A stretch of DNA of 50,557 bases, taken from contig JAILIX010000026.1 in the NCBI GenBank assembly GCA_024695065.1, forward strand, positions 1-50,557. Reading direction: 5' to 3'. Under the pieces are notes generated by a model. It ran no database searches and had not been told where the DNA came from. It worked only from the letters and a program-made list of their open reading frames with translations. The stretch's first letter is position 1, and each line of letters starts with the position of its first letter. Below are positions 26,878 to 36,070 of the stretch, in pieces. The position numbers were made by a program, and so were the translations under genes. This DNA is from Fretibacterium sp. Its GTDB lineage: Bacteria; Synergistota; Synergistia; Synergistales; Aminobacteriaceae.

Positions 26878-26928
26878 CCTCTGCTGTCGGAAGCATCGTA
26901 AGGTTATTTATGTAAGAGGAGGCTTTTT

Positions 26929-27261
26929 ATGTTGGAGATTTTGGAGACTATCGAGTCGACGTTTCAGCTTGTGGTCCAATATGGCATTTTGTTGATGGAG
27001 TGTGTTGGTGTTATTATCCTTTTGATAACAACGGTAAAAAGCATCTGGGGATGTCTGCTTCGTGATCCTCATGTGCGGCTTACGCTGGCAAAGGGGATTG
27101 CTCTGGCATTAGAGTTTAAACTTGGGGGAGAGGTGCTTCGGACAGTCATTGTTCGGGAATGGAGCGAGTTGGCCATTTTAGGAGCGATTATTCTGCTTCG
27201 CGGAGCGCTGACCTTCCTTATTCACTGGGAAATAAAGAATGAGGAAGCTAACCTTGGATAA
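26929..27261 (+). CDS. DUF1622 small membrane protein
   Basis: A 110-residue membrane protein with three hydrophobic segments (about 17-40, 68-80 region, and 84-100). It matches the DUF1622 pattern: VVQYGILLMECVGVIILL, then RLTLAKGIALALEFKLGGEV and LAILGAIILLRGALTFLI. Function unknown. ATG 26929 is preceded by AGAGGAGG. It lies alone between the phosphatase pseudogene and the riboflavin operon. Confidence 0.88.
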   Translation: MLEILETIESTFQLVVQYGILLMECVGVIILLITTVKSIWGCLLRDPHVRLTLAKGIALALEFKLGGEVLRTVIVREWSELAILGAIILLRGALTFLIHWEIKNEEANLG

Positions 27262-27359
27262 ATAAAGTGAAGAAATCTTACTAAAAATTTCAAAGTTGTT
27301 GTGAATGATGTGAATAGACTGAAACGCCTGAGAAAACCTAATCCGATGTCCGTGACCGG

Positions 27360-27387
27360 TTGGTGGACGGACTTCTAATGATATAAT
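27360..27387 (+). promoter_or_regulatory. Promoter of the riboflavin operon
   Basis: A perfect TATAAT (27382-27387) has TTGGTG (27360-27365) 16 bases upstream. A short inverted repeat (27348-27353 with 27367-27372) overlaps the -35. I looked for an FMN riboswitch between 27262 and 27439 and did not see its conserved core. Confidence 0.6.
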
Positions 27388-27439
27388 AACCCGCGTAGGG
27401 GCTCCAGGACCTCAATGTCATGGTACAGAACATGAGGGG

Positions 27440-28561
27440 ATGAAAGAAATCGTTTCCCGTGAAACAGACGAATACTACATGAAAAGGGCTCTTTCTCTGG
27501 CTGCTCGTGGCATGGGGACAACATCACCCAATCCAATGGTAGGGTGCGTCCTTGTCCGGGATAGCCGTATTATTGGCGAAGGCTATCACCAACGTTGCGG
27601 CGGGGATCATGCGGAGATAAAGGCACTGAAGGATGCGTCAAGCCGCGGTGAGGATGTGCAGGGTGCGACGGCCTATGTTACTCTGGAACCCTGTTGCCAT
27701 TTTGGCCGGACCCCCCCCTGCGCCCAGAGGCTCGTGGAGGAGGGAATCACCCGCGTCGTGGCCGCTACGTCAGACCCTAACCCCAAGGTGAAGGGCGGGG
27801 GGCTGGCTGTGTTGCGTGAAGCTGGGATAGAAGTTTCTTTTCCATGTCTGGAGGCAGAGGCCCGATGGCTTAACAGGGGCTTTATTCGTGTGCAGATGCT
27901 TGGCCGGCCCTGGGTCACGCTCAAGGCCGCTGTGAGTCTGGACGGGCGTATGGCTCTTTCAAACGGTGAGAGTAAATGGATTACGGGGCCGGAGGCACGG
28001 ACGGAGGCCCATCAGCTGCGCGCCTCGCATGACGCTGTTCTGGTGGGAGTGGGGACAGTACTGAAGGACAACCCGGAACTTACCGTTCGCCATGTCGATG
28101 GAAGATCCCCCCGGCGGGTGATTCTTGATTCATATCTTCGAACCCCGCCGGATGTGAAGGCCGTTACGGGGGAGGGGGGCTGCCTGATATTGACGGTCTC
28201 CAGGGATGAGGAGAAAATCAGTTCTTTGCAGTCTGCCGGGGCCACAGTGATTTGTTTGCCTGCGGATCGGGAAGGCCATGTGGACTTAAGCGCGGCCATG
28301 TCCTGTTTAGCCCAGGAGGGGATTCTGTCACTGATGGTTGAGGGCGGTCCCCGAGTGCTGACAGCGTTTATGAAGAAAGGGCTGTGCGACTGGCTATCAC
28401 TTTTTGTGGCACCGAAAGTGATGGGAGAGGGCTCAGGTCTGGGAATGGGAATGTATTTTACCTCTGTGGCGGAGGCCCTGACGTTGAAGAACCTTCAGTC
28501 CCGCAGCATAGGCAGTGACTTACTGATAGAGGGGAGATTCGCATGTTCACCGGACTTGTAG
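27440..28561 (+). CDS. ribD: Bifunctional riboflavin deaminase/reductase
   Basis: RibD deaminates and then reduces the pyrimidine intermediate of riboflavin synthesis. The N-terminal deaminase zinc site is GGDHAEIKAL (H57, E59) with EPCCHFGRTPPCAQ (C85, C94). The C-terminal reductase domain begins near PWVTLKAAVSLDGRMAL and contains VGVGTVLKDNPELTVR and LMVEGGPRVLTAFM. Length 373 is normal. GAGGGG before ATG 27440 is unusually close, so initiation may be weak; ATG 27479 would remove 13 residues. It overlaps ribE by 19 bases. Confidence 0.96.
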   Translation: MKEIVSRETDEYYMKRALSLAARGMGTTSPNPMVGCVLVRDSRIIGEGYHQRCGGDHAEIKALKDASSRGEDVQGATAYVTLEPCCHFGRTPPCAQRLVEEGITRVVAATSDPNPKVKGGGLAVLREAGIEVSFPCLEAEARWLNRGFIRVQMLGRPWVTLKAAVSLDGRMALSNGESKWITGPEARTEAHQLRASHDAVLVGVGTVLKDNPELTVRHVDGRSPRRVILDSYLRTPPDVKAVTGEGGCLILTVSRDEEKISSLQSAGATVICLPADREGHVDLSAAMSCLAQEGILSLMVEGGPRVLTAFMKKGLCDWLSLFVAPKVMGEGSGLGMGMYFTSVAEALTLKNLQSRSIGSDLLIEGRFACSPDL

Positions 28562-29190
28562 AAACCGTAGGGACAGTGCGCGCCCTTCATCGAACCGGGG
28601 CGATATATCGCCTCTCCATTGAAGCTCCAAAGATTGCTTCTGAACTTGTCCCTGGACAGTCCGTTTCAGTGAGCGGCGCATGCCTGACGGTTACGAACTG
28701 CGGTGGAGATATGTTCGACGTGGATATGATGCCGGAAACTCTGAGCCGCACCTGGTTTGGTGACAGAGGTTTAACCCCTGGGACACAGGTTAATCTGGAA
28801 CGTGCCATGCGCTTGGGAGATCGCCTTGACGGACACATCGTGCTGGGTCATGTGGATGGAAAAGCAAAACTGTCAGAGCTGCGAGGTAATGAGCAGACCC
28901 GTGAGGCTCTCTTCTCCGTTTCGAGGGATTTGCTGCGGGGAGTTGTGCCCAAGGGCTCCGTTGCTTTAGATGGCGTCAGCCTGACAGTTATTTATGTTGC
29001 TGAAACAACTTTCCTTGTCGGGCTAATTCCCACAACACTTTCTTCCTGCACGCTGGGAGGACTAAAGCCGGGTATGAGTGTAAATCTGGAGACGGACATT
29101 TTGGGCAAGTATGTTGAGCGCCTGATGGGATATCCCACAGCCAAAGTGGGGTTCCCTACCGAAGAGGAGCTGAGAAGACTTGGGTACTGA
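28543..29190 (+). CDS. ribE: Riboflavin synthase alpha subunit
   Basis: Dismutates two 6,7-dimethyl-8-ribityllumazine molecules to riboflavin. It begins with the hallmark [12 protein letters not shown] and has two similar lumazine-binding barrels. The first includes [11 protein letters not shown] and [16 protein letters not shown]; the second includes [16 protein letters not shown] and [12 protein letters not shown]. Length 215 is normal. The start lies inside ribD, so the two are coupled. Confidence 0.97.
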   Translation: MFTGLVETVGTVRALHRTGAIYRLSIEAPKIASELVPGQSVSVSGACLTVTNCGGDMFDVDMMPETLSRTWFGDRGLTPGTQVNLERAMRLGDRLDGHIVLGHVDGKAKLSELRGNEQTREALFSVSRDLLRGVVPKGSVALDGVSLTVIYVAETTFLVGLIPTTLSSCTLGGLKPGMSVNLETDILGKYVERLMGYPTAKVGFPTEEELRRLGY

Positions 29191-29872
29191 GAGCAGATGC
29201 AACTGTGAAGGGTATTGTTGCCATCATAATGAAAAGCCCCTGGATGAGATGAGGATTGAAAAGTTGGTGGGGAAACGAGTCGAGAGAAAACTAGAAGTTG
29301 ATATTCCTACAGAATATGGTGTGTTCCATGTCTATGCCTATCGCAGCAATATGCAGGATGACGATGCACACACACACCTCGCCCTTGTAATGGGGGATAT
29401 TTCAGGTGATAGTTCGGTCCTTGTGCGCGTCCACAGCGAGTGTTTTACAGGTGACGTTTTAGGCTCCCTTCGCTGTGACTGTGGTCCACAGCTTCATGCG
29501 GCGATGGCTCGCATCGCAGAAGAAGGCCGTGGGGTTCTGCTCTATATGCGTCAGGAAGGACGCGGAATTGGTTTGCTCAACAAACTTCGGGCCTACAAGC
29601 TTCAGGATGAAGGGCTGGACACAGTGGATGCCAATGTTGCGTTGGGTTTCCCAGCTGATTTGCGGGAATATGGCACAGGGGCGCAGATTTTGATGGACCT
29701 TGGACTGAAGCGTATCCGCCTGATGACCAATAATCCACGAAAGATTGTGGGGTTGGAAGATTACGGAATTGAGATTGTGGATCGTGTGCCGCTTTTGATC
29801 AAGCCCAACCGCTATAACGAACGTTACATGAACACGAAGGAAGAACGAATGGGGCATCTGCTCCATCAATAA
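29180..29872 (+). CDS. ribA: GTP cyclohydrolase II, stand-alone
   Basis: Opens GTP in the first step of riboflavin synthesis. The zinc cysteines are C88, C99 and C101 in [18 protein letters not shown], and [20 protein letters not shown] and LMTNNPRKI follow. There is no DHBP synthase (RibB) domain, although RibBA is often found at this place. TTG 29180 with GAGGAG upstream overlaps ribE; it adds a Cys/His-rich leader ([10 protein letters not shown]) not typical of the family. ATG 29249 (MRIEKLV) would give a canonical protein but has a weak ribosome site. Confidence 0.93.
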   Translation: MGTESRCNCEGYCCHHNEKPLDEMRIEKLVGKRVERKLEVDIPTEYGVFHVYAYRSNMQDDDAHTHLALVMGDISGDSSVLVRVHSECFTGDVLGSLRCDCGPQLHAAMARIAEEGRGVLLYMRQEGRGIGLLNKLRAYKLQDEGLDTVDANVALGFPADLREYGTGAQILMDLGLKRIRLMTNNPRKIVGLEDYGIEIVDRVPLLIKPNRYNERYMNTKEERMGHLLHQ

Positions 29873-29901
29873 TTTAAAGGCTCAAAAAAGAGGTGTATTG
29901 A

Positions 29902-30405
29902 ATGCGTACAGTTGAGGGAAAATTAATAGGGACGGGGTTATCGGTTGCTATCGTTGTCTCCCGCTTCAACGAACTGGTCTCCAGCAAATTGCTGGAGGGA
30001 GCGAAGGATACGTTGCTTCGACATGATGTGTCCCACAACGCCATTGAGGTTTATTGGGTTCCAGGTGCCTGGGAGCTGCCTTTGATTTGCAAAGAGCTGG
30101 CCCTCTCCGGAAAGTACGATGCGATTATTGCGCTGGGTGCCGTTATAAGAGGTGATACACCACATTTTGATATGGTGGCTAACGAGATGTCCAAGGGACT
30201 TGCCCAGGTGGGGCTGGAGGCACGGACCCCTGTGTTGTTCGGAGTATTGACCTGCGACACACTGGAACAGGCTCTCATCCGTGCGGGCAGCAAGGCAGGC
30301 AATAAAGGTTCGGACTGCGCCAGCGGCGCTATCGAGATGGCAAACCTGCTGCGAAACATCCGTATGCGCACGAATAACGGCGGGGAGGGGACTTATAATG
30401 CTTGA
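29902..30405 (+). CDS. ribH: 6,7-dimethyl-8-ribityllumazine synthase
   Basis: Condenses the ribityl-pyrimidine with dihydroxybutanone phosphate to make lumazine, and typically assembles as pentamers or 60-mers. Motifs are [47 protein letters not shown] (active-site histidine) and [17 protein letters not shown]. Length 167 is normal, with a slightly longer tail. AAAGAGG precedes ATG. Its end overlaps serS by 8 bases. Confidence 0.97.
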   Translation: MRTVEGKLIGTGLSVAIVVSRFNELVSSKLLEGAKDTLLRHDVSHNAIEVYWVPGAWELPLICKELALSGKYDAIIALGAVIRGDTPHFDMVANEMSKGLAQVGLEARTPVLFGVLTCDTLEQALIRAGSKAGNKGSDCASGAIEMANLLRNIRMRTNNGGEGTYNA

Positions 30406-31675
30406 TCTTCGCTGGATACTTTCCCATCGCGAGGAGATGGAGGCATGTCTGAAGAATCGCCATCACGAATTTGACCTGAACGTTCTGGCTTCTCTGGACG
30501 AGGAGAGACGGAAGATTATTGGCCAGACTGAGGAACTGAAAGCCCGTCGCAATGAGGGATCCCGCAAAGTGGGAGCTGCGAAAAAATCGGGGGAGGATGC
30601 CACGGCCCTCATGGAAGGTATCCGCCGCATGGGGGACGAGATTAAGGGGCTGGACAGCAGGTTGGCGGAGATAGAGGAGGCTCTCCGCAGTCACCTTATG
30701 ACTATTCCTAACCGCCTGAGCGAGACGACACCTATAGGATCTGACGAGAACGACAACCCGGTCATACGTACGTGGGGTAAACCCGCAGAGTTTACTTTTG
30801 AGCCGAAACCCCACTGGGATATCGCCGAGGCGCTGGGGATTATGGACTTTGAGAAGGGTGTGATGCTGGCTCAGAGCCGTTTCACCGTTCTGAAGGGACT
30901 TGGTGCGCGTATGGAACGGGCACTGATCTCCTTTATGCTGGATCTTCACACGAAAAAACACGGATACACGGAGGTAGAGCCTCCGTTCATGGTGCGTTCA
31001 GCTATCCTTGAGGGGACAGGTCAGCTCCCGAAGTTTGCCGATGATCTTTATAAAATTGAGAATGAGGATTTGTGGCTCATCCCCACGGCGGAGGTCCCCC
31101 TGACAAATATTCAGCGTGAGACAATTTTAGAGGAGTCTGCTTTACCGTTCTGCTACACGGCCTACACTCCCTGCTTCCGGCGGGAGGCCGGGTCAGCGGG
31201 ACGTGATGTCCGCGGGCTGATGCGGCAGCATCAGTTTGATAAGGTGGAGATGGTCAAAATCTGCACGCCGGAGACGAGCTACAACGAACTGGAAAGCCTT
31301 ACTGCCAACGCCGAGGAGGTGCTTCAGCTTCTGGAGTTGCCTTATCACGTTGTTAACCTCTGCTCCGGGGACATTGGTTTTGGATCCGCCAAAACCTACG
31401 ATCTCGAGGTGTGGCTGCCGTCGCAGAAGAGATACCGTGAAATCAGCTCTTGCAGCAACTGCGAGGATTTCCAGGCCCGGCGCATGGGGTTGCGTTACCG
31501 GCCGGCGGACGGTGGGAAGGTTCGCTTTGCCCACACCCTCAATGGGTCCGGCATTGCTGTTGGTCGAACTCTTATCGCAGTCATTGAGAATTACCAGCGC
31601 GAAGATGGATCTGTCGCCATCCCCAAGGTACTTGTCCCTTATATGGATGGACTCACAGAGATACGCAAAAGTTAG
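30398..31675 (+). CDS. serS: Seryl-tRNA synthetase
   Basis: Class II synthetase that charges tRNA-Ser. It starts [18 protein letters not shown], followed by the long coiled-coil arm (about 25-100, rich in charged residues) that grips the tRNA. The core has motif 2 ([20 protein letters not shown]) and motif 3 ([20 protein letters not shown]). The 425-residue product starts at ATG 30398 behind GGGGAGGGG; the longer in-frame extension lies inside ribH and is not real. Linkage to riboflavin genes looks incidental. Confidence 0.97.
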   Translation: MLDLRWILSHREEMEACLKNRHHEFDLNVLASLDEERRKIIGQTEELKARRNEGSRKVGAAKKSGEDATALMEGIRRMGDEIKGLDSRLAEIEEALRSHLMTIPNRLSETTPIGSDENDNPVIRTWGKPAEFTFEPKPHWDIAEALGIMDFEKGVMLAQSRFTVLKGLGARMERALISFMLDLHTKKHGYTEVEPPFMVRSAILEGTGQLPKFADDLYKIENEDLWLIPTAEVPLTNIQRETILEESALPFCYTAYTPCFRREAGSAGRDVRGLMRQHQFDKVEMVKICTPETSYNELESLTANAEEVLQLLELPYHVVNLCSGDIGFGSAKTYDLEVWLPSQKRYREISSCSNCEDFQARRMGLRYRPADGGKVRFAHTLNGSGIAVGRTLIAVIENYQREDGSVAIPKVLVPYMDGLTEIRKS

Positions 31676-31687
31676 GAGAGAAGCCTG

Positions 31688-33463
31688 TTGCCCGGCTACG
31701 CGGCGATGATTATGGGCTGCTCCATTGCAGCCCTGATTTGTATTTTTGTTCAGTTCTGTGTGAAGCGGATTGTCCCGTTCCAGCAGTACAGTTACTTTCG
31801 TGATCTCCTTCTGGCTGGAAGCTGGCTCCTTTTGTCAATCTGGTTCGGCTCCATGCCTGCCCGAGTCCTGATGGGAGGAGCTCTTCTTGCAGGTGTAGTG
31901 GGTATGGCTGAGCGAGTCTCTCAAACCCAGACCCCGGGGTGGGGGATGGGCTGTTTGATTATCGCCGCTTTGTGTGCTTTTTTGGGGCCTGCAATCCAAT
32001 TCATTCGTTTTCCTGATGGGGAGTATATTTACCTGACACCGGCTGTCTCTTTCATCCTGACGACGTTCTGGTTCTTTATCTTCCCTCTCCTTTTTCGGTA
32101 TCTGGACAGCGTTCCCGGTCTGGTGGGGCACGTTCTGGCTGTGACCTTTGCCCTGATGCTTATGGCCTGTCTGCTGATGGGGGGGCTGTCCAATCCCTCT
32201 GATGGTGCCCTCATCGGCTCCGACGCTTTTTTCATGTCTTTCGCCGGGCTTGTACTTCTTGGAGCCTTTTGGAGCCGTTTTGGCAATGCCTACCGACAAG
32301 CTGGCCGGGCAATGTCTTCTCTGTGGGGCATCCTTGTCGCTGGAACAGCCGTCCTTGGAAATAGCAAAGGTATTGTCTTCAGCTCCGTTTTTTTCCTATC
32401 TCTGGGGCTCTTTGCCATTCCTATGCTGGAACTCTTCCTATGTTTGCTTGGCAGACTCTTTAAGGATGGGGCTCCTGGTAATACAAATACAGAGAGACTG
32501 TACCAACGTATGATCGCACGTGGCCTTGAGCATCCTGACGCCGTGCGTCTTGTGGCGGGGATTTGTGCACTGCTCAGTGTTTCTGTTGCCCTCCTGCAGT
32601 CTCCGCCGGTTTATGTATCCTGGATTTTCTGGGGACTCACTGGGATTTGCGCTATGGCTGTTGTTCTCCCCCTTCTCCGGCAACAAAAAAAATCTGCTAT
32701 CCCTGATGACAAGCCGGTCCTGTGGGGAGTCCCTTTTGACAACGTTTCGATGAACTATGCGGTCTCACGGGCCAGGGGATTGTTGTCCAACCCTCTGAAC
32801 GAGGGGGCCCAGCTTGTTGCCACTGTCAATGCTCTGGGCATGGAAAAATCCGTGCGGGATGAACACTATCGGCATATCCTGCAGCAAGCTTCCATGGTCC
32901 TTGCCGATGGAACAGGACTCCTGTGGGGTATGCGCCTTCTTGGGATGCCCATTCAGGAAAGGGTAGCCGGGATTGACTTCGCGGAGCAGATATGCCGCGC
33001 TGCCTCAGCTGAGGGTTGGCCCGTTTACTTTCTTGGGGCAAAAGGAGACACGGCTGCCTTATGTGCCTCCGCTCTGGCCGCACGTTATCCTGGGCTTGTC
33101 GTTGCAGGAGCGCGGGACGGTTACTTTGATATCACTGACGTAAGCATCCCGGATGCAGTTGTGGCGAGCAGGGCAAAGGTTCTTCTTGTCGCGATGGGGC
33201 TTCCCCGGCAGGAAAAATGGATTGCTATGCACAGGGAGCGTTTGGGGCCTCTTCTAGCTATTGGCGTTGGGGGAGCATTTGATGTCTTCTCCGGTCAACT
33301 CTCCCGGGCTCCTGCCTGGACGCAAAAAATTGGAATGGAGTGGCTTTACCGCCTTCTTCAGGAACCCAACCGCTGGAAGGAAGATCTGCGTCTTGCTTCC
33401 TTCGCCTTCCGGGTGTTGGCCGCAAAGCTGGGGGTGGTTTCCGCTCACAGGGAACCCCGATGA
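31688..33463 (+). CDS. Fusion: degenerate WecA/MraY-like membrane domain plus GT26 glycosyltransferase
   Basis: The 591-residue protein has about ten membrane helices (1-335) and a C-terminal cytoplasmic WecG/TagA/CpsF (GT26) domain. GT26 motifs look intact: VATVNALGMEK, VLADGTGLLWG (D407), QERVAGIDF, AMGLPRQEKWI, IGVGGAFDVFSG, RAPAWTQKIGMEWLYRLLQEPNRW. The membrane part follows polyprenyl-phosphate sugar-1-phosphate transferases in spacing but lacks their acidic motifs (see findings). Likely role: adding a sugar to an undecaprenyl-linked intermediate, with the membrane part holding the lipid. TTG 31688 follows AGGAGAG. It overlaps rlmH by 4 bases. Confidence 0.82.
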   Translation: MPGYAAMIMGCSIAALICIFVQFCVKRIVPFQQYSYFRDLLLAGSWLLLSIWFGSMPARVLMGGALLAGVVGMAERVSQTQTPGWGMGCLIIAALCAFLGPAIQFIRFPDGEYIYLTPAVSFILTTFWFFIFPLLFRYLDSVPGLVGHVLAVTFALMLMACLLMGGLSNPSDGALIGSDAFFMSFAGLVLLGAFWSRFGNAYRQAGRAMSSLWGILVAGTAVLGNSKGIVFSSVFFLSLGLFAIPMLELFLCLLGRLFKDGAPGNTNTERLYQRMIARGLEHPDAVRLVAGICALLSVSVALLQSPPVYVSWIFWGLTGICAMAVVLPLLRQQKKSAIPDDKPVLWGVPFDNVSMNYAVSRARGLLSNPLNEGAQLVATVNALGMEKSVRDEHYRHILQQASMVLADGTGLLWGMRLLGMPIQERVAGIDFAEQICRAASAEGWPVYFLGAKGDTAALCASALAARYPGLVVAGARDGYFDITDVSIPDAVVASRAKVLLVAMGLPRQEKWIAMHRERLGPLLAIGVGGAFDVFSGQLSRAPAWTQKIGMEWLYRLLQEPNRWKEDLRLASFAFRVLAAKLGVVSAHREPR

Positions 33464-33921
33464 AGCTTCTTGTACTGACTGTTGGGAAGCCCCGGGAGAA
33501 GAAACTCGCTGAGCTGGCCTGTGATTATCTTGCCCGGATACGACCTTCCGGACTTGTTGGAGTGGAGCGTGTTCCTGATGTGAATGCCCGTTCGCCGGAA
33601 GAAGCGATGGAGCGTGAGGGACAGGAGCTTTTAAGGCGTATTCAGCCACGGGATCGGGTGATCCTTCTGCGAGAGGACGGGAAAGAGCACACCAGTCCGT
33701 CGTTTGCTGAGATCCTCTCATATGAGATGGAACAAGCCGCTGGCCGTGTTGTTCTCGTTATCGGAGGCCCATGGGGAACGAGTGCATCCGTAAAGAAACG
33801 GGCAAATACAGGTCTTGCTTTGTCCCGCATGACATTCACGCATGAGATGTGTTTCCTTTTCCTTGCCGAGCAGCTTTACCGTGCCTTTTCCATCTTACAG
33901 GGGACAGGGTACCATCACTGA
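33460..33921 (+). CDS. rlmH: 23S rRNA pseudouridine-1915 N3-methyltransferase
   Basis: SPOUT-class methyltransferase that modifies pseudouridine 1915 in helix 69 of 23S rRNA. The knot region is VLVIGGPWGTSASVKKRAN, and the C-terminal LALSRMTFTHEMCFLFLAEQLYRAF ends in LQGTGYHH, typical for RlmH. Length 153 is normal. ATG 33460 overlaps the stop of the upstream gene (ATGA). It ends one base before a convergent gene. Confidence 0.95.
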   Translation: MKLLVLTVGKPREKKLAELACDYLARIRPSGLVGVERVPDVNARSPEEAMEREGQELLRRIQPRDRVILLREDGKEHTSPSFAEILSYEMEQAAGRVVLVIGGPWGTSASVKKRANTGLALSRMTFTHEMCFLFLAEQLYRAFSILQGTGYHH

Positions 33922-33922
33922 T

Positions 33923-35149
33923 TTATTTTTCTTGGCTATGCAGCACAAACAGTGTAATCTCTGCCGGGTCCATCAGACGCATGGGAAATCCGCTCCAGAG
34001 TGAAGTTCCCCGGCTGACGTAAAGATTTGTTGTTCCAACATTATACCATCCCCGAATATATCCTCCGTTGAAAAACGCTATAAGCTGTCCAATAAACGGC
34101 ATCAATCCTCCGTGGGTATGTCCGGAAACCTGCAGTGCAATGCCGGCCTGTGCGTTTTTTTTCACTGTTTCTGGACGATGAGCCATCAAAATGACGGGGG
34201 CATTGTTCGGGGCACCCTGAAGTGCTTTCTCCACATTTGGTGCCTCAAAAGAGAGAGTCCCGTTACCCTTCAGATTAGCCCCCTGCTGATCAGGTATGCC
34301 GGCAATCACAAGATTGCTGTCATTTGATGTCAACATGACATGTTCATTTTCTAATATCATCACTCCATATTTAGAAAGTTGTTTTTTCCACTCTTCATAG
34401 CCGGAATAATACTCATGATTTCCAGAACTCCCGAACACGCCCAAAGCTGCATTTAACGTGGACAGCGGCTCAAGATCGTTCTTCCTTTCCTCCACAGGCC
34501 CGTCCACAAAATCCCCCGGGATGAGAATAATATCTGGAGATAATATATTTGTTTTATCAACAATACTTTGAATGAAGGGTTTTCGGTTGAGTGCGCTGGC
34601 GTGCAAATCCACAAGAAGGACTATCTTCGTCCCCTCAAATTCTTTCGCAAGTCCCGGGAGATAAACGTCATGAACCGTGACATCCGGCACACGGATTGCT
34701 TCCCATGTCCCGTAAAGGGTGAGAAAGAGAGCTATAGCCGCGGCGAAAAGTGATGCTTCCCCTGCAGGAAAGGATCTGGATGTCATGCCCAAAGCACGGC
34801 AAAATTTCCAGGTTAACCATATGACATCCTTGAGTACTGCCAGGAATAATGCCAAAACAAAAAAATTAAACATCAGAGCGCCTGTCAGTATTAACCAGCG
34901 TGGAAGCAATGGCGCGAAAAACATTTTCCCGCCCAGATAACGAAAAATAACTTCTTTAAACGCAGCTGTCAACAGAAGTGTGGATAACAAAACTTTCCAG
35001 ATTTTTTCAATTTGGAGCGGCCACACCATGCTCATAATCTCATACAGGGCGATCACTGCGATCAGCAGCAAAGCAATAAAGAAAAAAAGTGTCAAAATTT
35101 GCCTCCATTTATGGAAACAGTCATGAACGATAACACGTAAAACAGTCAC
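33923..35149 (-). CDS. Membrane-anchored metallophosphoesterase
   Basis: Calcineurin-like phosphoesterase of the YkuE/YaeI type with about four N-terminal membrane helices (within 1-165). The metal-binding series is LLVDLHAS (DxH), PGDFVDG, GSSGNHEYY and VSGHTHGG, in the right order. Some relatives act on lipid A precursors or other envelope lipids, but the substrate here is unknown. GTG 35149 with GGAG 6 bases upstream is preferred over TTG 35161. A good promoter lies just upstream. The gene is visibly AT-richer than its left-hand neighbours. Confidence 0.88.
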   Translation of the reverse strand: MTVLRVIVHDCFHKWRQILTLFFFIALLLIAVIALYEIMSMVWPLQIEKIWKVLLSTLLLTAAFKEVIFRYLGGKMFFAPLLPRWLILTGALMFNFFVLALFLAVLKDVIWLTWKFCRALGMTSRSFPAGEASLFAAAIALFLTLYGTWEAIRVPDVTVHDVYLPGLAKEFEGTKIVLLVDLHASALNRKPFIQSIVDKTNILSPDIILIPGDFVDGPVEERKNDLEPLSTLNAALGVFGSSGNHEYYSGYEEWKKQLSKYGVMILENEHVMLTSNDSNLVIAGIPDQQGANLKGNGTLSFEAPNVEKALQGAPNNAPVILMAHRPETVKKNAQAGIALQVSGHTHGGLMPFIGQLIAFFNGGYIRGWYNVGTTNLYVSRGTSLWSGFPMRLMDPAEITLFVLHSQEK

Positions 35150-35193
35150 GAAATGCTCCAAAAAAATATATTGTAGTTTAAAATTGCGCTATA

Positions 35194-35222
35194 ATCATAT
35201 TTACTATAGGAATTTTTGTCAA
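35194..35222 (-). promoter_or_regulatory. Strong sigma-70 promoter for the metallophosphoesterase gene
   Basis: On the minus strand, TTGACA (35222-35217) and TATGAT (35199-35194) are separated by 17 bases. The leader to GTG 35149 is about 40 bases. Confidence 0.75.
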
Positions 35223-35257
35223 TAAGATGTTATATATTAACTTTGGGAAGTGGGCTG

Positions 35258-35809
35258 ATGCAATGTAGTAGATGTCATTACCGATCACCTCTTGGGGAGA
35301 TCTTGCTTGCTGCAGACAGTGAAGGTCTGACTGGCCTGTGGTTTGCTGGACAGAAACATTTTGCTCATCGTACCTGTGTAGAGTGTGGAGAAAAGAATAT
35401 TCATGTCTATGAACAGACAACTCAATGGCTGGACATATATTTTTCCGGTCAGGAACCAAATTTTACCCCGCCATTGCGTCTGACTGGCACAACCTTTCAG
35501 GTTGATATCTGGCAGCTTCTGCTTAAAATTCCCTACGGCAAGACAACGACTTACAGAGAGCTTGCCCGTAAGATATCTGACCAAAGGCGGCTTACTCAGA
35601 TGTCCCCTCAGGCTGTGGGAGGCGCTGTGGGACATAATGCGATTTCTATCATCATTCCATGTCATCGTGTTGTGGGGAGTAATGGGAGCCTTGTAGGTTA
35701 TGCCGGAGGCATCGACAGAAAAGTGCAACTCCTGACACTGGAAAATGTGGATATAACAAAATATTTCACTCCACAGAATAGAACAAAACAGTTTGGTGAG
35801 ACAACATAA
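35258..35809 (+). CDS. Methylated-DNA--[protein]-cysteine S-methyltransferase
   Basis: Ogt/MGMT-type suicide repair protein that removes alkyl groups from O6-guanine. YRSPLGEILLAADSEGLTGL opens the N-terminal domain. The C-terminal domain carries FQVDIWQLLLKIPYGKTTTY, VGGAVGHN and the acceptor cysteine in IIIPCHRVVG. The start at ATG 35258 (MQCSRCHYRS, 183 residues) is chosen because homologues begin just before YxSPLGE; TTG 35216 overlaps the divergent gene's promoter. Confidence 0.94.
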   Translation: MQCSRCHYRSPLGEILLAADSEGLTGLWFAGQKHFAHRTCVECGEKNIHVYEQTTQWLDIYFSGQEPNFTPPLRLTGTTFQVDIWQLLLKIPYGKTTTYRELARKISDQRRLTQMSPQAVGGAVGHNAISIIIPCHRVVGSNGSLVGYAGGIDRKVQLLTLENVDITKYFTPQNRTKQFGETT

Positions 35810-35974
35810 TCGAAACGATGAGATGTGGAATATCTTTGAAAAATTTTCATTACAACTTTTAAATACAGAAATAGATTTATGCGTGGGTTACGATATTCTT
35901 TCGTGGGGTGACACAGTTTAGATGAGGCGCAGCTTTAACAGCAGTTATTGAGAAAAGAAGATTTAAGAAAACAT

Positions 35975-36003
35975 TTTGCTCTTCATTAACGGAAATGTAT
36001 AAT
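35975..36003 (+). promoter_or_regulatory. Candidate promoter for the DUF1294 gene
   Basis: TATAAT (35998-36003) has TTTGCT (35975-35980) 17 bases upstream; the -35 matches only half of the consensus. The rest of 35810-36070 is AT-rich and shows no gene. Confidence 0.5.
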
Positions 36004-36070
36004 AGTATGTGGTTTACATGCTTGGTATTCAGCGTTATATTATGTGCTGCAAAAGAAAGGAAGATCTTTT

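Noticed and set aside
27262-27439. FMN riboswitch upstream of ribD
   Set aside because: The conserved RFN core (GGGGC...CCCACCGGCGG-type elements) is not present; only a promoter and short inverted repeats are seen.
30281-30397. Upstream extension of seryl-tRNA synthetase
   Set aside because: It is a shadow of ribH in another frame; the family start and ribosome site are at 30398.
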